Below are positions 33,411-59,024 of a stretch of DNA of 64,000 nt, one piece after another. Source of the stretch: Dermatemys mawii (lineage: Eukaryota; Chordata; Testudines; Dermatemydidae); contig ML677358.1 in the NCBI GenBank assembly GCA_007922305.1, forward strand, positions 9,116,576-9,180,575, given 5' to 3'. The position numbers and the translations under genes are program-made. Within the stretch, counting starts at the first letter, position 1. Each line of letters begins with the position of its first letter. The notes under the pieces are model-generated. The model saw nothing but the letters and a program-made list of their open reading frames with translations, searched no databases and was not told the origin of the DNA.

Positions 33411-33441
33411 TTTTTTTTTTTTTTGGGGGGGGGGGGGGGGG
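33411..33441 (+). repeat. T14-G17 homopolymer junction
   Basis: Fourteen T are followed directly by seventeen G. The G run could form a G-quadruplex in DNA or in a TCF7 3' UTR transcript. Confidence 0.9.
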
Positions 33442-34130
33442 AACCTTGCCTGTACATTTTTACTGCAGCAAGATTTAGTTCTCATCTGACAAATTTCAAT
33501 TTTTTTAATTATGCATTTGATTTCCTGTTTGAATGTAGAAGTCACAGAAATGCCACTTCATTACATCAAGTAAAACCACTGTATGTATGTAGCACGGATA
33601 AGTGTTTTGCAGCTGTACTTTCATTTGTCCAGTAACTATCCACCATATACTGTGTTTTTTTTAACTTCACTGAGTTTGTATTATTTGGCTTTTATGTTCA
33701 AAATATGTTTATAGCTTTATAAATAAAGAAATGTGCCAGCCTGGCTCTTCAAAAAAGGCCACTGGAGGTTATAATCCTATAGAATTGTATCATAAGATCT
33801 CTTTTCTTACTCTAAGAGTCCTGTGTTTCTTCCTCCTTCATAGGCAGCAGGGCTTTTTGCCTAATTGCATGAAGCCAACTGTGCATATTTGAATGACATG
33901 GAGAATGCTAGCAGCTGAAGCAGATTTCTTTATCACCAATCCTCTTTTCCACACACAAGGGCCTGGTTCAGTCACCCTGTGCATTAGCTCAGCCAGTAAA
34001 TGCTTTATCTGTTACTGAACATGTCAAGGGGGAAAGCCCAACAGAAAAGAACATGGGCACAGCTTGCTTTTAAAGAATCAGAGGGGCAGATTTAAGATTA
34101 GCAGCCGTGTTAGTCTGTATCCGCAACTGA

Positions 34131-34236
34131 GATGAGGAAGACTTTGTAGCACCTTAGAGACTAACCAGTTTACTTCAGCATATGCTGAAATAAACTGGTT
34201 AGTCTCTAAGGTGCTACAAAAAGTCTTCCTCGTCTT
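34131..34236. repeat. Near-perfect foldback repeat
   Basis: The arms (GCACCTTAGAGACTAACCAG and its complement CTGGTTAGTCTCTAAGGTGC) meet at CAGCATATGCTG. Only a few substitutions and a 2-bp length change separate them. The left flank GCAGCCGTGTTAGTCTGTAT is typical of a reptile foldback MITE. Confidence 0.8.
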
Positions 34237-35227
34237 AAAAGAAACAAGGCTGTTTCTGTCCCCTCTTATGCATTTGAAACAAAGGTAGCGCTGATAAAAG
34301 ACGCCCATTTATCCACATCACTGATAGAAACCTGGGTTTCTGCCTCCTGTATTCTACTCAACATGGGCTATGTCCCAATAACCTAGAATACCTTGATATG
34401 TGAGAGGGGAGCTCCTTCCCCACCTCCTTACATGGACAACTGAACAGAGCAGTCTAGTATGTCCATTCCCCCCAACCCCTGTGTCAAAAACCCAGATGCT
34501 TTAGAGAAAAAAGTATAAGAATTCAGCACTAGGCAGCTGCAAAATATGCTTTCTCCCTACTCACTCCTCCAGCTCTCATCCTGCTCTCTAGTAGCCTGGC
34601 TTTAGCTCTGAAACATGAGCCTTACTCTCTTCCAAAGCTCCTCTCCCCCCATTACTTATAACAATTCTTGATAACCAAATAAAAAAGGGATTGGAGATTT
34701 CTATGGCTAAATTCACTCTACCTCATCTGCAGAGAGTATGACAACTAACATTTCACAGGCTAACAGTGTTACTACTGCCTTTGACTGGTTTAGAGCTGGC
34801 ACTGCAGAAGCTGAAGCCTATAGTCCTGTAATGACTCCTGAGCCAGTCAGTTCCTCAAAGAGACATTTCTAATGCACACTTATAAAGGAAGATGTGTAAA
34901 GGCTAAAGAATGAGCTGTTGGATTTAAAACTTGTTAAAACTGGAAAAGTTGAGAGATTACAGTTGCCAATTACCAACAGCTTGAAAGTTTGGGTGAGGAA
35001 ATCACTAATATAAATCTATCTTGACTTGTACTGGGAGTGGGATGAGCTGGGTTTTTTCCTCCCCTCTAGTTCACCCAGACAGAAACACAATAGGATACAG
35101 AGCAAGTGCTTTTTGAGCAATAGATTAGGGCCCCAGCTAAGGCATGAAGAGTTGCTCCCTAAACAGAGGCATAGTCAGCTATTTTGATGGGACAGCCTCA
35201 CCCCCACACTTGTAGTTTTCAGAACTA

Positions 35228-35870
35228 GTACATAAGAATGGTCATACTGGGTCAGATCAAAGGTCCATCCAGCCCAGTATCCTGTCTTTGACAGTGACCA
35301 ATGGCAGGTGCCCCAAAGGGAACAAACAGACAGGTTTTTAATCAACTGATCCATGCCCTCTCACCCAATCCCAGCTTCTGGCAAACAGAAGGTAGGGACA
35401 CCATTCCTGCCCATCCTGGCCAATAGCCATTGATGGACCTATCTTCCATGAATCTATCTAGCTCCCTTTTGAACCCCATTATAATATTGGCCTTCACAAA
35501 ACCCTCTGGCAAGGAGTTCTAGAGGTGGACAGTGTGTTGTGTGAAAAAATACTTTGTTTTAATCCTGCTACCTATTAATTTCATTTGGTGACCCCCTAGT
35601 TTTGTAGTATGAGGAGTAAATAACACTTTTTATTTACTTTCTCTATACCATTCATTTTATAGACCATCATATTCCCCCACTAGTTGCCTCTTTTCCAAGT
35701 TGAAAAGTTCCAGTCTTATCAATCTCACCTCATACAGAAGCTGTTCTATACCCAGAATCATTTTTGTCCTTTCCTAATTCCAGTACATCTTTCATGAGAT
35801 GGGGCAATCACATCAGTACACAGTATTCAAGGTGTGGTGTAACACAGATTTAGAGAGGCAAAAAAACCCA
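35228..35870. repeat. High-copy reptile interspersed repeat, probably CR1-related
   Basis: GGTCATACTGGGTCAGATCA, AAAGGTCCATCCAGCCCAGT and later TTGAAAAGTTCCAGTCTTAT are typical of a very common repeat in turtles and archosaurs. I believe it belongs to a CR1-type LINE, but the class is not certain from sequence alone. Confidence 0.6.
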
Positions 35871-36520
35871 AACACTAGTGGACAGAATACCATTGAGCAT
35901 GCTTCCTATCTTAATCCCTTTAACGAGGCCTGTTCTGCAAAGACCTCCACACAACACTTATCACATTGCTTCTCCCTCCACACACAGCTCAGAAGTATAA
36001 ACACAAAGTTTTGCCTCTGCTGATCTCCTCCCCAGCAGGGTGGTCCTTAGCACAGAGATTTCAAAGGACAGTGCCCCAAATCAAGGGCACCCATAAACTC
36101 CCCTCTGTTGCTCTGCTACTTGAAATCACTTAAGGCAGCAAGTAGCATTTTAAGAGGGCATGTTCTGCCTTGGAGAAAACACACAGTACTTTCCCCAAAC
36201 TTTGGTATAGGCACAGCTGGAAGTCATTTTAGAGCAACCTACTCCACATTTACTTACAAGATAGAGATTTAGGTAACAGCATCAAAACCAGTCTTGAATG
36301 CCTGCAACTGCTCCTGGAATGGCTTGGGTTAGAAATGGTGCTGCACTTCTTGTCTCAGTAAACAGTGCAGTTATCACAGCTCTCCAGCCCGATGCTAGGA
36401 TTTTTTATTTTTAAACACTATTCAGACTAGTTAGAGTATCCGACCACCATTGCTCCAAGTGGCATTTTAAACTGGAGTTTTATTCTGAGGTCACAAGAAT
36501 CCTGCAAACATGAGTTACAA

Positions 36521-36524
<4 letters not shown>

Positions 36525-36555
<31 letters not shown>
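36525..36555. repeat. (GA)n microsatellite
   Basis: About 15 uninterrupted GA units. Confidence 0.9.
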
Positions 36556-36558
<3 letters not shown>

Positions 36559-37798
36559 CCAAGATGGTCGTTCATTATACTAATCAAACCATCCATTCTC
36601 ACCAGAGGACAGACCTCTTCTCATGTGCATTACACACAGATAGGGCAATTCAATACATATTCTTTAGTCTTCCCCTCACTTTTCCATTACACTGTTGCCT
36701 CTTCACCATCCTAAACCCTGCCACAGTCCTCACCTTATGGTACAGCTGAGCATGGATACTCACTCCAAGCTTAGATCAGGATGTACCTGCAGATAGCAAG
36801 AGTGCAGCTGGGCTACACGTACATTTGTGTCTGTCATAAGGCATCGTTAGAAGATAAGGGAAGGGAACATTTAAGGAGAGGAAAGAACTGCCCTTGATTT
36901 ATAGGAGTGCAGTTTCTTTTTGGTGTGTGGAAGAGAAGAATTAGTTTGGAGAAAGGAATGTCATCACTTTTTAGGTAGTGGCCAACTCGTGTCTCAGAGG
37001 ATACACTCAGAGAATTTAAGGCTGTGGTTGCTGAATGCAATATAAAAACAACAAAGCCTAAACACAAGTTCATCTTGATACCTGTGTTAAGGAAGAAATT
37101 GAACATTAAGGACCCATGACCTTGCTTTAGGATTAGTCTTCGAAACAGGATTAACATACTCCACTAACTACATCAGAGGGTGTCTCTTTCCTAAAGAGTG
37201 TACCGTTTCCTACAGAAGATTTTTGGTGTTAACATTTCTAAGATTAACTGCATTGCTTGCATAGAAGAGACCCTATTTGTCACCAAGAGCATTTATTTTT
37301 GGTAGCATTAGGGTGCTCCAATGATGGTACCATTACTCTGAACGTAGGACCCATTATTCAGCAACCCCTCTGGAGATGCTTTGGCAGGCTGGAGTAAGCC
37401 AGTTAAGGGGTGTGTAGAGAGCAAGTTTGCTTGGGTGCTACACCAGTGGCTCTCCAATTTTTTGTGCTGTTGACCACCTCTCAATAGCTATACACAACTC
37501 TCCATTGTCACTTAATTCCATGGACTGTAGTTGGAGAAACTATTTATAGAGCAAACTGCCAGACAGAGTCAGATGTTAAATTTTTCTCAACATTGATTTT
37601 GTTTACGCAGCAGCTACATGGAAGTCTATCAGCAATTTCAAGTTTTAATGTCTAGCAAGACATGCGCTAGTCACTGAGCGTTCTAGAGGCTGTCAAGTTG
37701 CTCTTATTAAATTAACTAGATTTTTCTAACACAACTGTCATTAATCCTTTCACACCACTCAGTGCAACACCATGATCTTTAAAATGAAGATAAGAATA

Positions 37799-38985
37799 TT
37801 TATTGAGGTTAATTCTAGTCTAAGGTTTATACAGAAAATGGAATGCAATAAGCTAAGATCACCCCTCAGATATTTACTACATAACCATCTCTTACTCCCT
37901 ATAAGGGAACTGTAAAACCAGTTACTATTTAACTAGTTGCAAGTGACTTTGTCCAAAAGAAGTCACACTAGATACAGCATTAGCTTTGTTTTGTATGCAA
38001 TAATGGAGAGTCTACAAGCTGTGATTTTGTGTACAATACATAGGTGAAATATTTCTTGCAGACACATGAAGCCATGTTTAATAAAGCTACATCACAAGCG
38101 GGTTTAGAATTGCCTAAAGCCAGCTACCAATGACAGGCTGGATTAACAAGTTTAACTTTGGTAAAGTCAGTCATGTTTTTGGTCAAACCAGGAATTAGCT
38201 TTTCCTATTAAAATTCATAACTCTCCTGTGCCTACTGCAGTTCAGATTTTGTTTTGTACCAGTTAGAGGCAGGTATTAAGATACATGGCTAAAGAGTTCC
38301 AGGTTAACTGTAACCAGCTTACCCAGGTTTTGCCAAATCCACATTTGTACTAAGGCTGATCTTTTGCAGGGAAAACTGAAATGGTTGAGTGTACTAGCCA
38401 CTGAAGAGATTTTGTAATGTCCAAATATTTGCCTGTGACTAGCTAAGAACTGTGTTAAGCACTAACTTACCCCAAGGGTAGTTATCCTCCATATTTAGAC
38501 GTTTGGAGGAAACTCAACTCCTCTTCACTCAGCCTGGCTCCCCAAGAAACCCTTTAGTTCTTTGAATAAAAATATGCTTTGTTAATTCTGGTTCAGAAAA
38601 CTTTTGCAAGCGGTTTTATTTACAGTGGAGTTTAAATGCTCTTCTAAATTCTGACATCTCAAGATAACATTGTAACTGGACAGTTAAGAGTAATGAACAA
38701 GATAACCTGAAGTGCTATTTCCATACAGAATCCACGCTTAGTTCAGTTTTATTCATTGCAGAGTAAAGTAAAAAGACATCTGATTACACTGGTAAAAACT
38801 CAACCATAGGATTTAAATCTGTACTCAAAAAAAAAAAAACAACACTACACATGCAAAGGGAACAATATCCTGCTAATACAACTTCATTTGCTGCTGCATT
38901 TGTCTAATATTAACAATTATAAACAGAGCAGTGCAACTAGTATTTGGAACGATCCTTACAGTGTTAGAGTGTCAGGCACAAAACT
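37799..38985 (-). other. SKP1: SKP1 3' untranslated region (extent tentative)
   Basis: Poly(A) signals AATAAA on the - strand lie at 38748-38753, 38615-38620 and 37799-37804. They would give 3' UTRs of about 0.24, 0.37 and 1.2 kb. The DNA choice cannot be made by eye; multiple use is plausible. Confidence 0.5.
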
Positions 38986-52945
<13,960 letters not shown>

Positions 52946-54020
52946 CTACAAAATGAGTCATCAGTTATTTTCATGTAATAGTTTGTAGAGAAGTTAGTGT
53001 AATACAAAGTGCCATTCAAGTTATAAAAGCCATCTTTACTATTCACATTGACTAACACAAATGCCATCGAGATTGGACACACCACTGCACATGGAGGGGC
53101 AAGTGAAGTGTCCCCCAAATCAGAGATACCTTTACAAAATCTACTGTTTGGATAAGCAAGTTTTAATTAACTACTTCTAGAGAAAAACAACTGAGGATGT
53201 GAGAGTGAAAAAAGAGTAGTCTAAGATTAACCTAAGCAATTGGGAAGTGTCTAATATGTTGAACAAGACGCCAACACATTCACATTTAAGTTTTAGGGCA
53301 ATGATGCAATGTGAATGAATGCCAGCCGTATGTTGGATGTAGTAGCATCCCTTTCGAATATGGTTTTAAGTGACGCACCAAAACTTCCAAATGCTCCCTA
53401 ATACCAATGTCAAAATATTAAGATTAGTATCTTCCTTCAAATCTATTAGTCCCTTCTAGCAGATCCCAAGTCTAGATTAATTGGTTCTATACTAGCTGTG
53501 AAAGTGATTTACTTTAATAGAAAAGGTCTTTGAAGGCAGGCTCCTCTCCAAGAATAGAGGAGTGAAGTCATTAACCCTAGCGCCTTCGATATCTCAAGAC
53601 CTTTTTTGGTCAGTTATTACCTATTTGTTGTGCTGTTTTGCTCTGCAGAATGATATCAGAGTTTAGAGCTGTGGATATAAGAAAACTAAGTCATGCATCG
53701 TTTAATGCAGCCCAACAATCCAGTTCAAAACCTGCTAGAAAAAGCTTTAGGGACAAAAGGTACAAAAAGGTTAGGACTAAGGGGCCTAAGATTCCACAGA
53801 CCCAAGTTCTATTGCAATTAAAGCAGGTGACTGGCAGTATCCCTTTCAGCTAGCTTGCATTATCAACTCCACAAGGCAGACTCTAGCATGTCCATACTGC
53901 TGATCCTGACTACTGCCACAAACCCAGCCCAAGGAAGGCCAGCTAGTGCAGGTTATTAAGCAGCACACAAACTGAATATAGAATCTCATCTACGAGGATA
54001 AATGCAATCTCAATTTATGT

Positions 54021-54480
54021 TTGAGAGAGTTAAAGCCAATCCTTAAACCCCATATGTATAGTGAGTACCTAGATAGAATAGGACAGCTCTTCTTTGGAGT
54101 TCCACCCAAGCAGACATCATCCTACGGAGGATTACTAGGAAATCTTTTAAACAGTCTGATGGGAGCTGGGGAAGATGATGATGCAGAAGATGGTCAAGAA
54201 GATAGCAGTCCTATTGAACTTGATTGAATTCTTTTTTCATTAGGAGCTGCATGAATTTGGCAATTTGCTAACTCAAGAGACAATTTCAGAATTTGAGTCC
54301 TGCAATTGTTTCTCAACAACTGAAAGTGTTACTATATCTTAAGTGGTATGGGGATTTTTGGATGGACCCAGACTCATGCGCACCGCATCTCCCATTGAAG
54401 TATGATACTGAATTTATTGCTGCAATGTTAAAACTATGATTTCTCTTCTAAGAGTGCTGAATATTGATTAAAGTTACATC
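54021..54480 (+). pseudogene. GET4: GET4 C-terminal fragment, probable 5'-truncated retrocopy
   Basis: GET4 is a subunit of the BAG6 complex that guides tail-anchored proteins. Here 68 in-frame codons end in TGA (54225-54227) and include [20 protein letters not shown], then [17 protein letters not shown] and an acidic SSPIELD end, the GET4 C-terminus. There is no stop or frameshift in it. Homology is lost just before [10 protein letters not shown], so the copy is truncated; the full protein is about 330 residues. The following 250 bp may be its 3' UTR; no poly(A) tail or target duplication was found. It lies in SKP1 intron 1 on the opposite strand. An exon of a rearranged gene is a less likely reading. 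Confidence 0.8.
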
Positions 54481-55481
54481 ACTCAATATTAAGCAGACCA
54501 GTCCTTCAATGAGAAGTTAAAATTGCTCAAGTACAAATCTAGCATTTATTATTTTAATAAGACAGACAGACAACTTTACATCTAAAAACAGTCACCCCTG
54601 AAATCCCTTTTACTCTGGGGGGAGAAAGGGGGAGCAGTGAAGACAGGAGTACTGCTTATGACTATTTAGACTTTCCGCATTTTATTAGTTTCCTTGAAAA
54701 TTTGGAATTAAGTTATTGCTTCCAGTTTGTTTAGTGTCAATACAGCAAATTTATACTAAGTGAAATTTGATTTACATCATAGCACTGCTTGTTCCATAAG
54801 CAGACTGAGTCAGCATTATTTTTAAATGTCTTATTTCCAGTCTAACTATCCTGAAATATTCAGTGAAGGGAGAGTCTCATACATCTAAGTGTTTTAACTG
54901 CATGACATCATACAGAAACTACTGCTTATTATGATCAATACAAGACTCTCTTTAAACTTAAATGTTTATATTTGAGATTTACACTTTTCCCTTCATATGA
55001 GTGTTCTCTGAAAGGAGGAATTTCAAGTTTATATTTGTTATTAGAGTGACAGTATCAATCTACATGTAGGACAACTGCATTGACACAATAGGTTGCGTAG
55101 TTATTAGCATGACCTGATTAACTACATGACATTAAGCAGCACAAAATATTGTTATGCAATGGTTTAAAATTAACCATAGCATCTTGACATACCACCTATC
55201 TGAATCTACTCAGCCAAAATTTTATTCATGTTAAGTGTAAAAATTAATGTTCATACATGCCTAGGTTGTAGAAGTCTAGGATTTTTACATAATTCTGCAC
55301 AATGGGACATATCTATAGATTTTTGCCTAATCAAATTCAGGCTATGCAAAAACTATTTACATTAAAGGTCAGTTTCACACATTAGTTTTAGTTCATAACT
55401 CAAATACACATTAATTACATCAGTTTCACAAACAGGGCTTTATTGTTAGAAGTCTTAGTCAAAAGGACATTTTAAAGTAGT

Positions 55482-55543
55482 TTAATTCTCATCATCAGTC
55501 ATGGAATTCAGCATTTGTACTTTGTTAGTAAAAAGAGTAACCC
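55482..55543 (-). CDS. Candidate small terminal exon of unknown gene in SKP1 intron 1
   Basis: On the SKP1 strand, a good acceptor (GATATTTCTCTTCCAG) opens a frame of 19 codons after two bases: VTLFTNKVQMLNSMTDDEN, then TAA. AATAAA follows at 55439-55444 with a GT-rich stretch behind it. I do not recognise the peptide. It could be an alternative end of an upstream gene reading into SKP1, an alternative SKP1-promoter transcript, or chance. Confidence 0.25.
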
Positions 55544-56360
55544 CTGGAAGAGAAATATCATTTGCAGAATGGAACTTAGAAAACAAGTAAGCCTCAGATG
55601 CCAGTACAGCACAGTGACTAAGCAGAACAGTGCAGAGCCTGTATTTGACAACACTTAATCAGGCAGCGTTTTTATTCCTGTATTATTTAAGGGATGTACT
55701 GAAACCATAGCACTGGGCTCAGATTTTACTAGCCCAGCCGCTCAGCTCAACCATTTACGGTATCTTTAGCCAACCACTCCGCGTCCTGTGAAGCTGTTAA
55801 AAACACGTACTCCGGGCTCTTCCCCTGTATTTCTCAGCCTCACGCCCAACATCCATTAATAAGGGGAACGCTTCGGACGCTTGTTTAACGGTTCTAGTGG
55901 CAAGGTCTGACAAACACCCGCACTAGAGAAATGCTCCGGGGGAGCCCAGGGCAACGCACAACACAACACAGCAGAGGGCGGCCCGGGGTTTGTCTGCGTT
56001 GCAGGGGCTCAGAAGGGCACCGGGGGGAGGCCCTCCGCATGTCACCGCGCCTCCCCAGGCCGGCCTGCCCCTCGCCCACGGAAACCCGCGGCCCTTCCAC
56101 AGCCCTAAGTGCTGCGAAGCCCCCAGGCCCGAAGGAGCTCGCCGCCCCCCCGCCCTTGGCGGAAGAGGAGGCTCGCCAGGCCGCAGCCCATAGCAACCAC
56201 CTGCAGACACCTCCGCGCGAGGCCAGGCCCAGCTTCCCCCAGGCGGCCGCTGCGGCCTCCATCCCGGCCTGGCCTAGGGCCCTCGGTCCCGCCCAGCCCC
56301 ACCGCGGGCAGGCGCAGCCCAGCGTGAGGAAGAGACCTGAGCCGTCGGGCCCCCCCTCAC

Positions 56361-56425
56361 CGCGAGACGGCGCCCGGCTCTATGTCCCTCCGCGCTGACC
56401 GAGACCCGGCGGCAGCAGCTGCAGC
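56361..56425 (-). other. SKP1: SKP1 non-coding exon 1 (inferred)
   Basis: A donor on the - strand, GTCTCGCG|GTGAGG, ends the exon at 56361. The start is inferred about 25-30 nt downstream of a TATA box (CTATAAAAGG, 56447-56456). The next exon begins with the ATG at 52945. Confidence 0.6.
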
Positions 56426-56448
56426 TAAGGCCCGACTGCGGCGACGCC

Positions 56449-56455
56449 TTTTATA
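56449..56455 (-). promoter_or_regulatory. SKP1: TATA box of SKP1
   Basis: TATAAAA on the - strand (TTTTATA on +), flanked by GC-rich sequence and just downstream of the GC box. TATA boxes are uncommon in CpG-island promoters of housekeeping genes. Confidence 0.6.
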
Positions 56456-56936
56456 GCGCGGGGCGGGGCGGGACTCCGGGAGGTGGAGGGCGAAGGACCC
56501 TGCCGCGGCATCACAGAGCAACTGTAGGTGTCCGCGCAGATCGCCTGACTGATCTCGAGGCCTTTTAAAACGCAGCCCGCCCGCGGGACACAAACACCCT
56601 CTTCGCCTCCATCTTAGATCCAGGGGAGTGAAGGGGAAGGGATTTCATGCAGGTAAACAAATAGCGGGAATTAAGCAACAGCCACGGTGTCTTTCAGGCA
56701 CAGGGTGCCCCTGCTAGAAAAGCTGCTTCACATGGCAACGACAACAGCCTCACAATGGATGGAGAAGGCTTATTCCAGCACGTGCTCGCTGTATACCCCT
56801 TGCCAGGGGTATAGGCAGCCTTCAGCACTAGACCCCTGGTACCCAGTTTCCAGGGCCCAGCCTCTACCAGCAGTTTATTCTTCCCCCTTTTGCCTGCCTC
56901 ACCCGCGAGGAGGGATTAGCACAGACTCCTCCAGGA

Positions 56937-57049
56937 TAGGGTGACCAGATGTCCTGATTTTATAGCAACAGGTGCCTGTAATAGGCACCTATTATTTATG
57001 CCCCACCCACCCCCTCCCAATTTTTCACACTTGCTATCTAGTAACCCTA
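56937..57049. mobile_element. hAT-like MITE, relative of 21775-21899
   Basis: Starts TAGGGTGACCAGATGTCC and ends TCTAGTAACCCTA. Flanks CTCCAGGA (56929-56936) and CTGCAGGA (57050-57057) agree at 7 of 8. It lies about 500 bp upstream of the SKP1 promoter. Confidence 0.8.
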
Positions 57050-57057
57050 CTGCAGGA

Positions 57058-59020
57058 CTAGGCCTTCTTGGGTTCTGTTCCCAGTTGTAGCACTGACTCC
57101 TTACACAGCCTTGGCACATCTCATTCTCCATTAGCAAAACGGGAGGGATGATATTTGCATGGCAGGATTCATTAAGGCCTGTTAGGCAGTGGCTGTTGCT
57201 TAATTCCCGCCATTTGTTTGTAGCAGGATCGTGATCAGATTTCTTATGTGAAAACACTGTATAGATAATACTGATACGTTTTGAAAACAGCATTGGAGGA
57301 GTATCATGACAAATTTCAGGCCAATTTGGACATGGTGGGTGTTATTGAGCTAAACCTCTCAGCCACGCTGTCCTTCATAAGAGCAAAATTCTCCTACCTA
57401 GTCCAAAAAATAAAAACCCCTAACAGTTGCACTAAAGGGAAATCTCTATCAGCGTTGTCAAGTGCATCTCATTTTCAGAGATTTAATCCCAGAGTCCCCT
57501 ACCTTCTACACAAATTGGGGTCCCACTGTCCCCTCATTTTTATTTTTAGAAGAACAAATATTAAACAGGTTATAGCAAAGTTATTTTCACAGTAACAGAA
57601 TTAAACCTATACAGTTGAAGATTCAAAATGAAGGACAAAAAAATTATTCATACAGGATTCTCTGATGCACTCACTTGTGCCTCTGCAAGTGCATGATTTT
57701 CATTAACTGTTAGCAGTATAGGGCCTATGCCACACAGTTGAGAGGTGCTGATTCTAAACTGTGGAGAGCAGGGTTACTCAGAGGATTATGATTGCATAAC
57801 TACATATATTTTACTCTATGCCTCAGAAGGCTGAGTCAGCTCTGCGAAGAAGATTCATATCTCTGCTTTCAAGGTATTGTACTTACCTGCATGCACTAGG
57901 AGTGTAAAACAATGAAACTTGCAGTTGTCAATTCCTCTGAGCAAGCTAAGGATACAATTATTGTCTGATGAAGGGAGCTTGACAGAACCTAGGCTATTAA
58001 AAAAAATTAATGGTGAGGGCTGAGGATAAATTTGCTAAGCAGCACTTTAATCTAAAAGCTGCATGTCAGCTAAAATCCTCTTACATTAATGTGTTAATGC
58101 TGTCAGCCGTTAGGTTAAACCCCATCTCCATTAAGGGAAATGCCATGTCTCTACAGCAGCACTTGATTTCTGAAGAAAGGTTGGCTCAGTGCCATCTCTT
58201 GCAAACAAATGGCCTAAGAGCCCTCAGGCACTATTCACAACATTAGTACTAGAATAAAACATTATTCAGAGTAACCCTGATTCAGTTTATGGGCCTACTT
58301 GTATGATTCCTGCGTCCTCTCAAAGCCTCAGTGTGAGGTAAAATTTCAAAATAAGAGATCTAAGAAAAATAATGGTGAGGAAAGCTTAAAATAATGAATT
58401 CATTCTGTATGACTTCAGTTTCTTGAGTCACTCTTTTAGGTGTAAATACAATAAAATCTTATCTCATGCAACCACTCAGCAGACTAACTAAACAAAATAG
58501 TATTGGAGATCTTGAGGATAATTTTAAATTGTTGCTTAAGACAAGGGTTCACCAATCTAAACTGGAAATTTATAACCATAATAGCTGGATAGCAGTTTCA
58601 TACAAGTTTATGTGGTGTACAGTTAAATTTGGGTCTAACTGGTGATAAATCCATCATTCATGCCTCCATTGAGCTCCATGCAAGTGGACAAAGCCCTGCC
58701 TCTGAGTGGAGTCCTACTGATGTCTGTGAAGGGGAATCTGCCATCATAGTGCTCATAGCATTAAACTGACCCTTGGGCCCAGAACCTCAAAGCACCTAGG
58801 CATTGTTCAGCTCCGCATTGCAACACCTAACCCCTACTGCAATCTGCTGCCTAGCGGAACCTTCAACCCTAACCCAGGTGCCCAGACTCCATATACAATG
58901 CAGGAAACAAGTTAGGCACCTAAGCAAGATATCCTCAGAAGCTAGCATGCTGCCTAAGCAGCTGACTTGGTACTCTCATGCTCACCCTATATTTCCCTTT
59001 ACCCCCAGCTTTTTTGCAGA
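57058..59020. other. Intergenic, upstream of SKP1, no gene recognised
   Basis: AT-rich DNA without a supported exon or element. Confidence 0.45.
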
Positions 59021-59024
59021 TGAT

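Larger units (their letters stand above)
29854..33745 (+). other. TCF7: TCF7 3' untranslated region (extent tentative)
   Basis: Two poly(A) signals on the + strand could end the transcript: AATAAA at 30106-30111 (about 250 nt of 3' UTR) and AATAAA at 33722-33727 (about 3.9 kb). The longer version would include a MIR SINE and a MITE copy. The proximal site is the simpler reading. There is no coding sequence here. Confidence 0.4.
33746..37798. other. TCF7-SKP1 convergent intergenic region
   Basis: Besides the foldback at 34.1 kb, the repeat at 35.2 kb and the (GA)n tract, I see no gene, RNA or promoter. It separates two convergent transcription units. Confidence 0.5.
55900..56600. promoter_or_regulatory. 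SKP1: CpG island over the SKP1 promoter
   Basis: A sharp rise in GC and CpG density compared with the AT-rich surroundings. It covers the non-coding first exon and upstream region of SKP1. Long open frames on both strands here are caused by composition. Includes a GC-box run GCGGGGCGGGGCGGG at 56457-56471. Confidence 0.85.

Noticed and set aside
53638..53853. 71-codon + frame upstream of the GET4 fragment
   Set aside because: Considered as more of the GET4 copy, but the residues do not resemble GET4 and no other family was recognised.
55931..56398. 155-codon frame and others at the SKP1 CpG island
   Set aside because: GC-rich composition removes stop codons. The sequences are Pro/Ala/Arg-rich on both strands and overlap the promoter.
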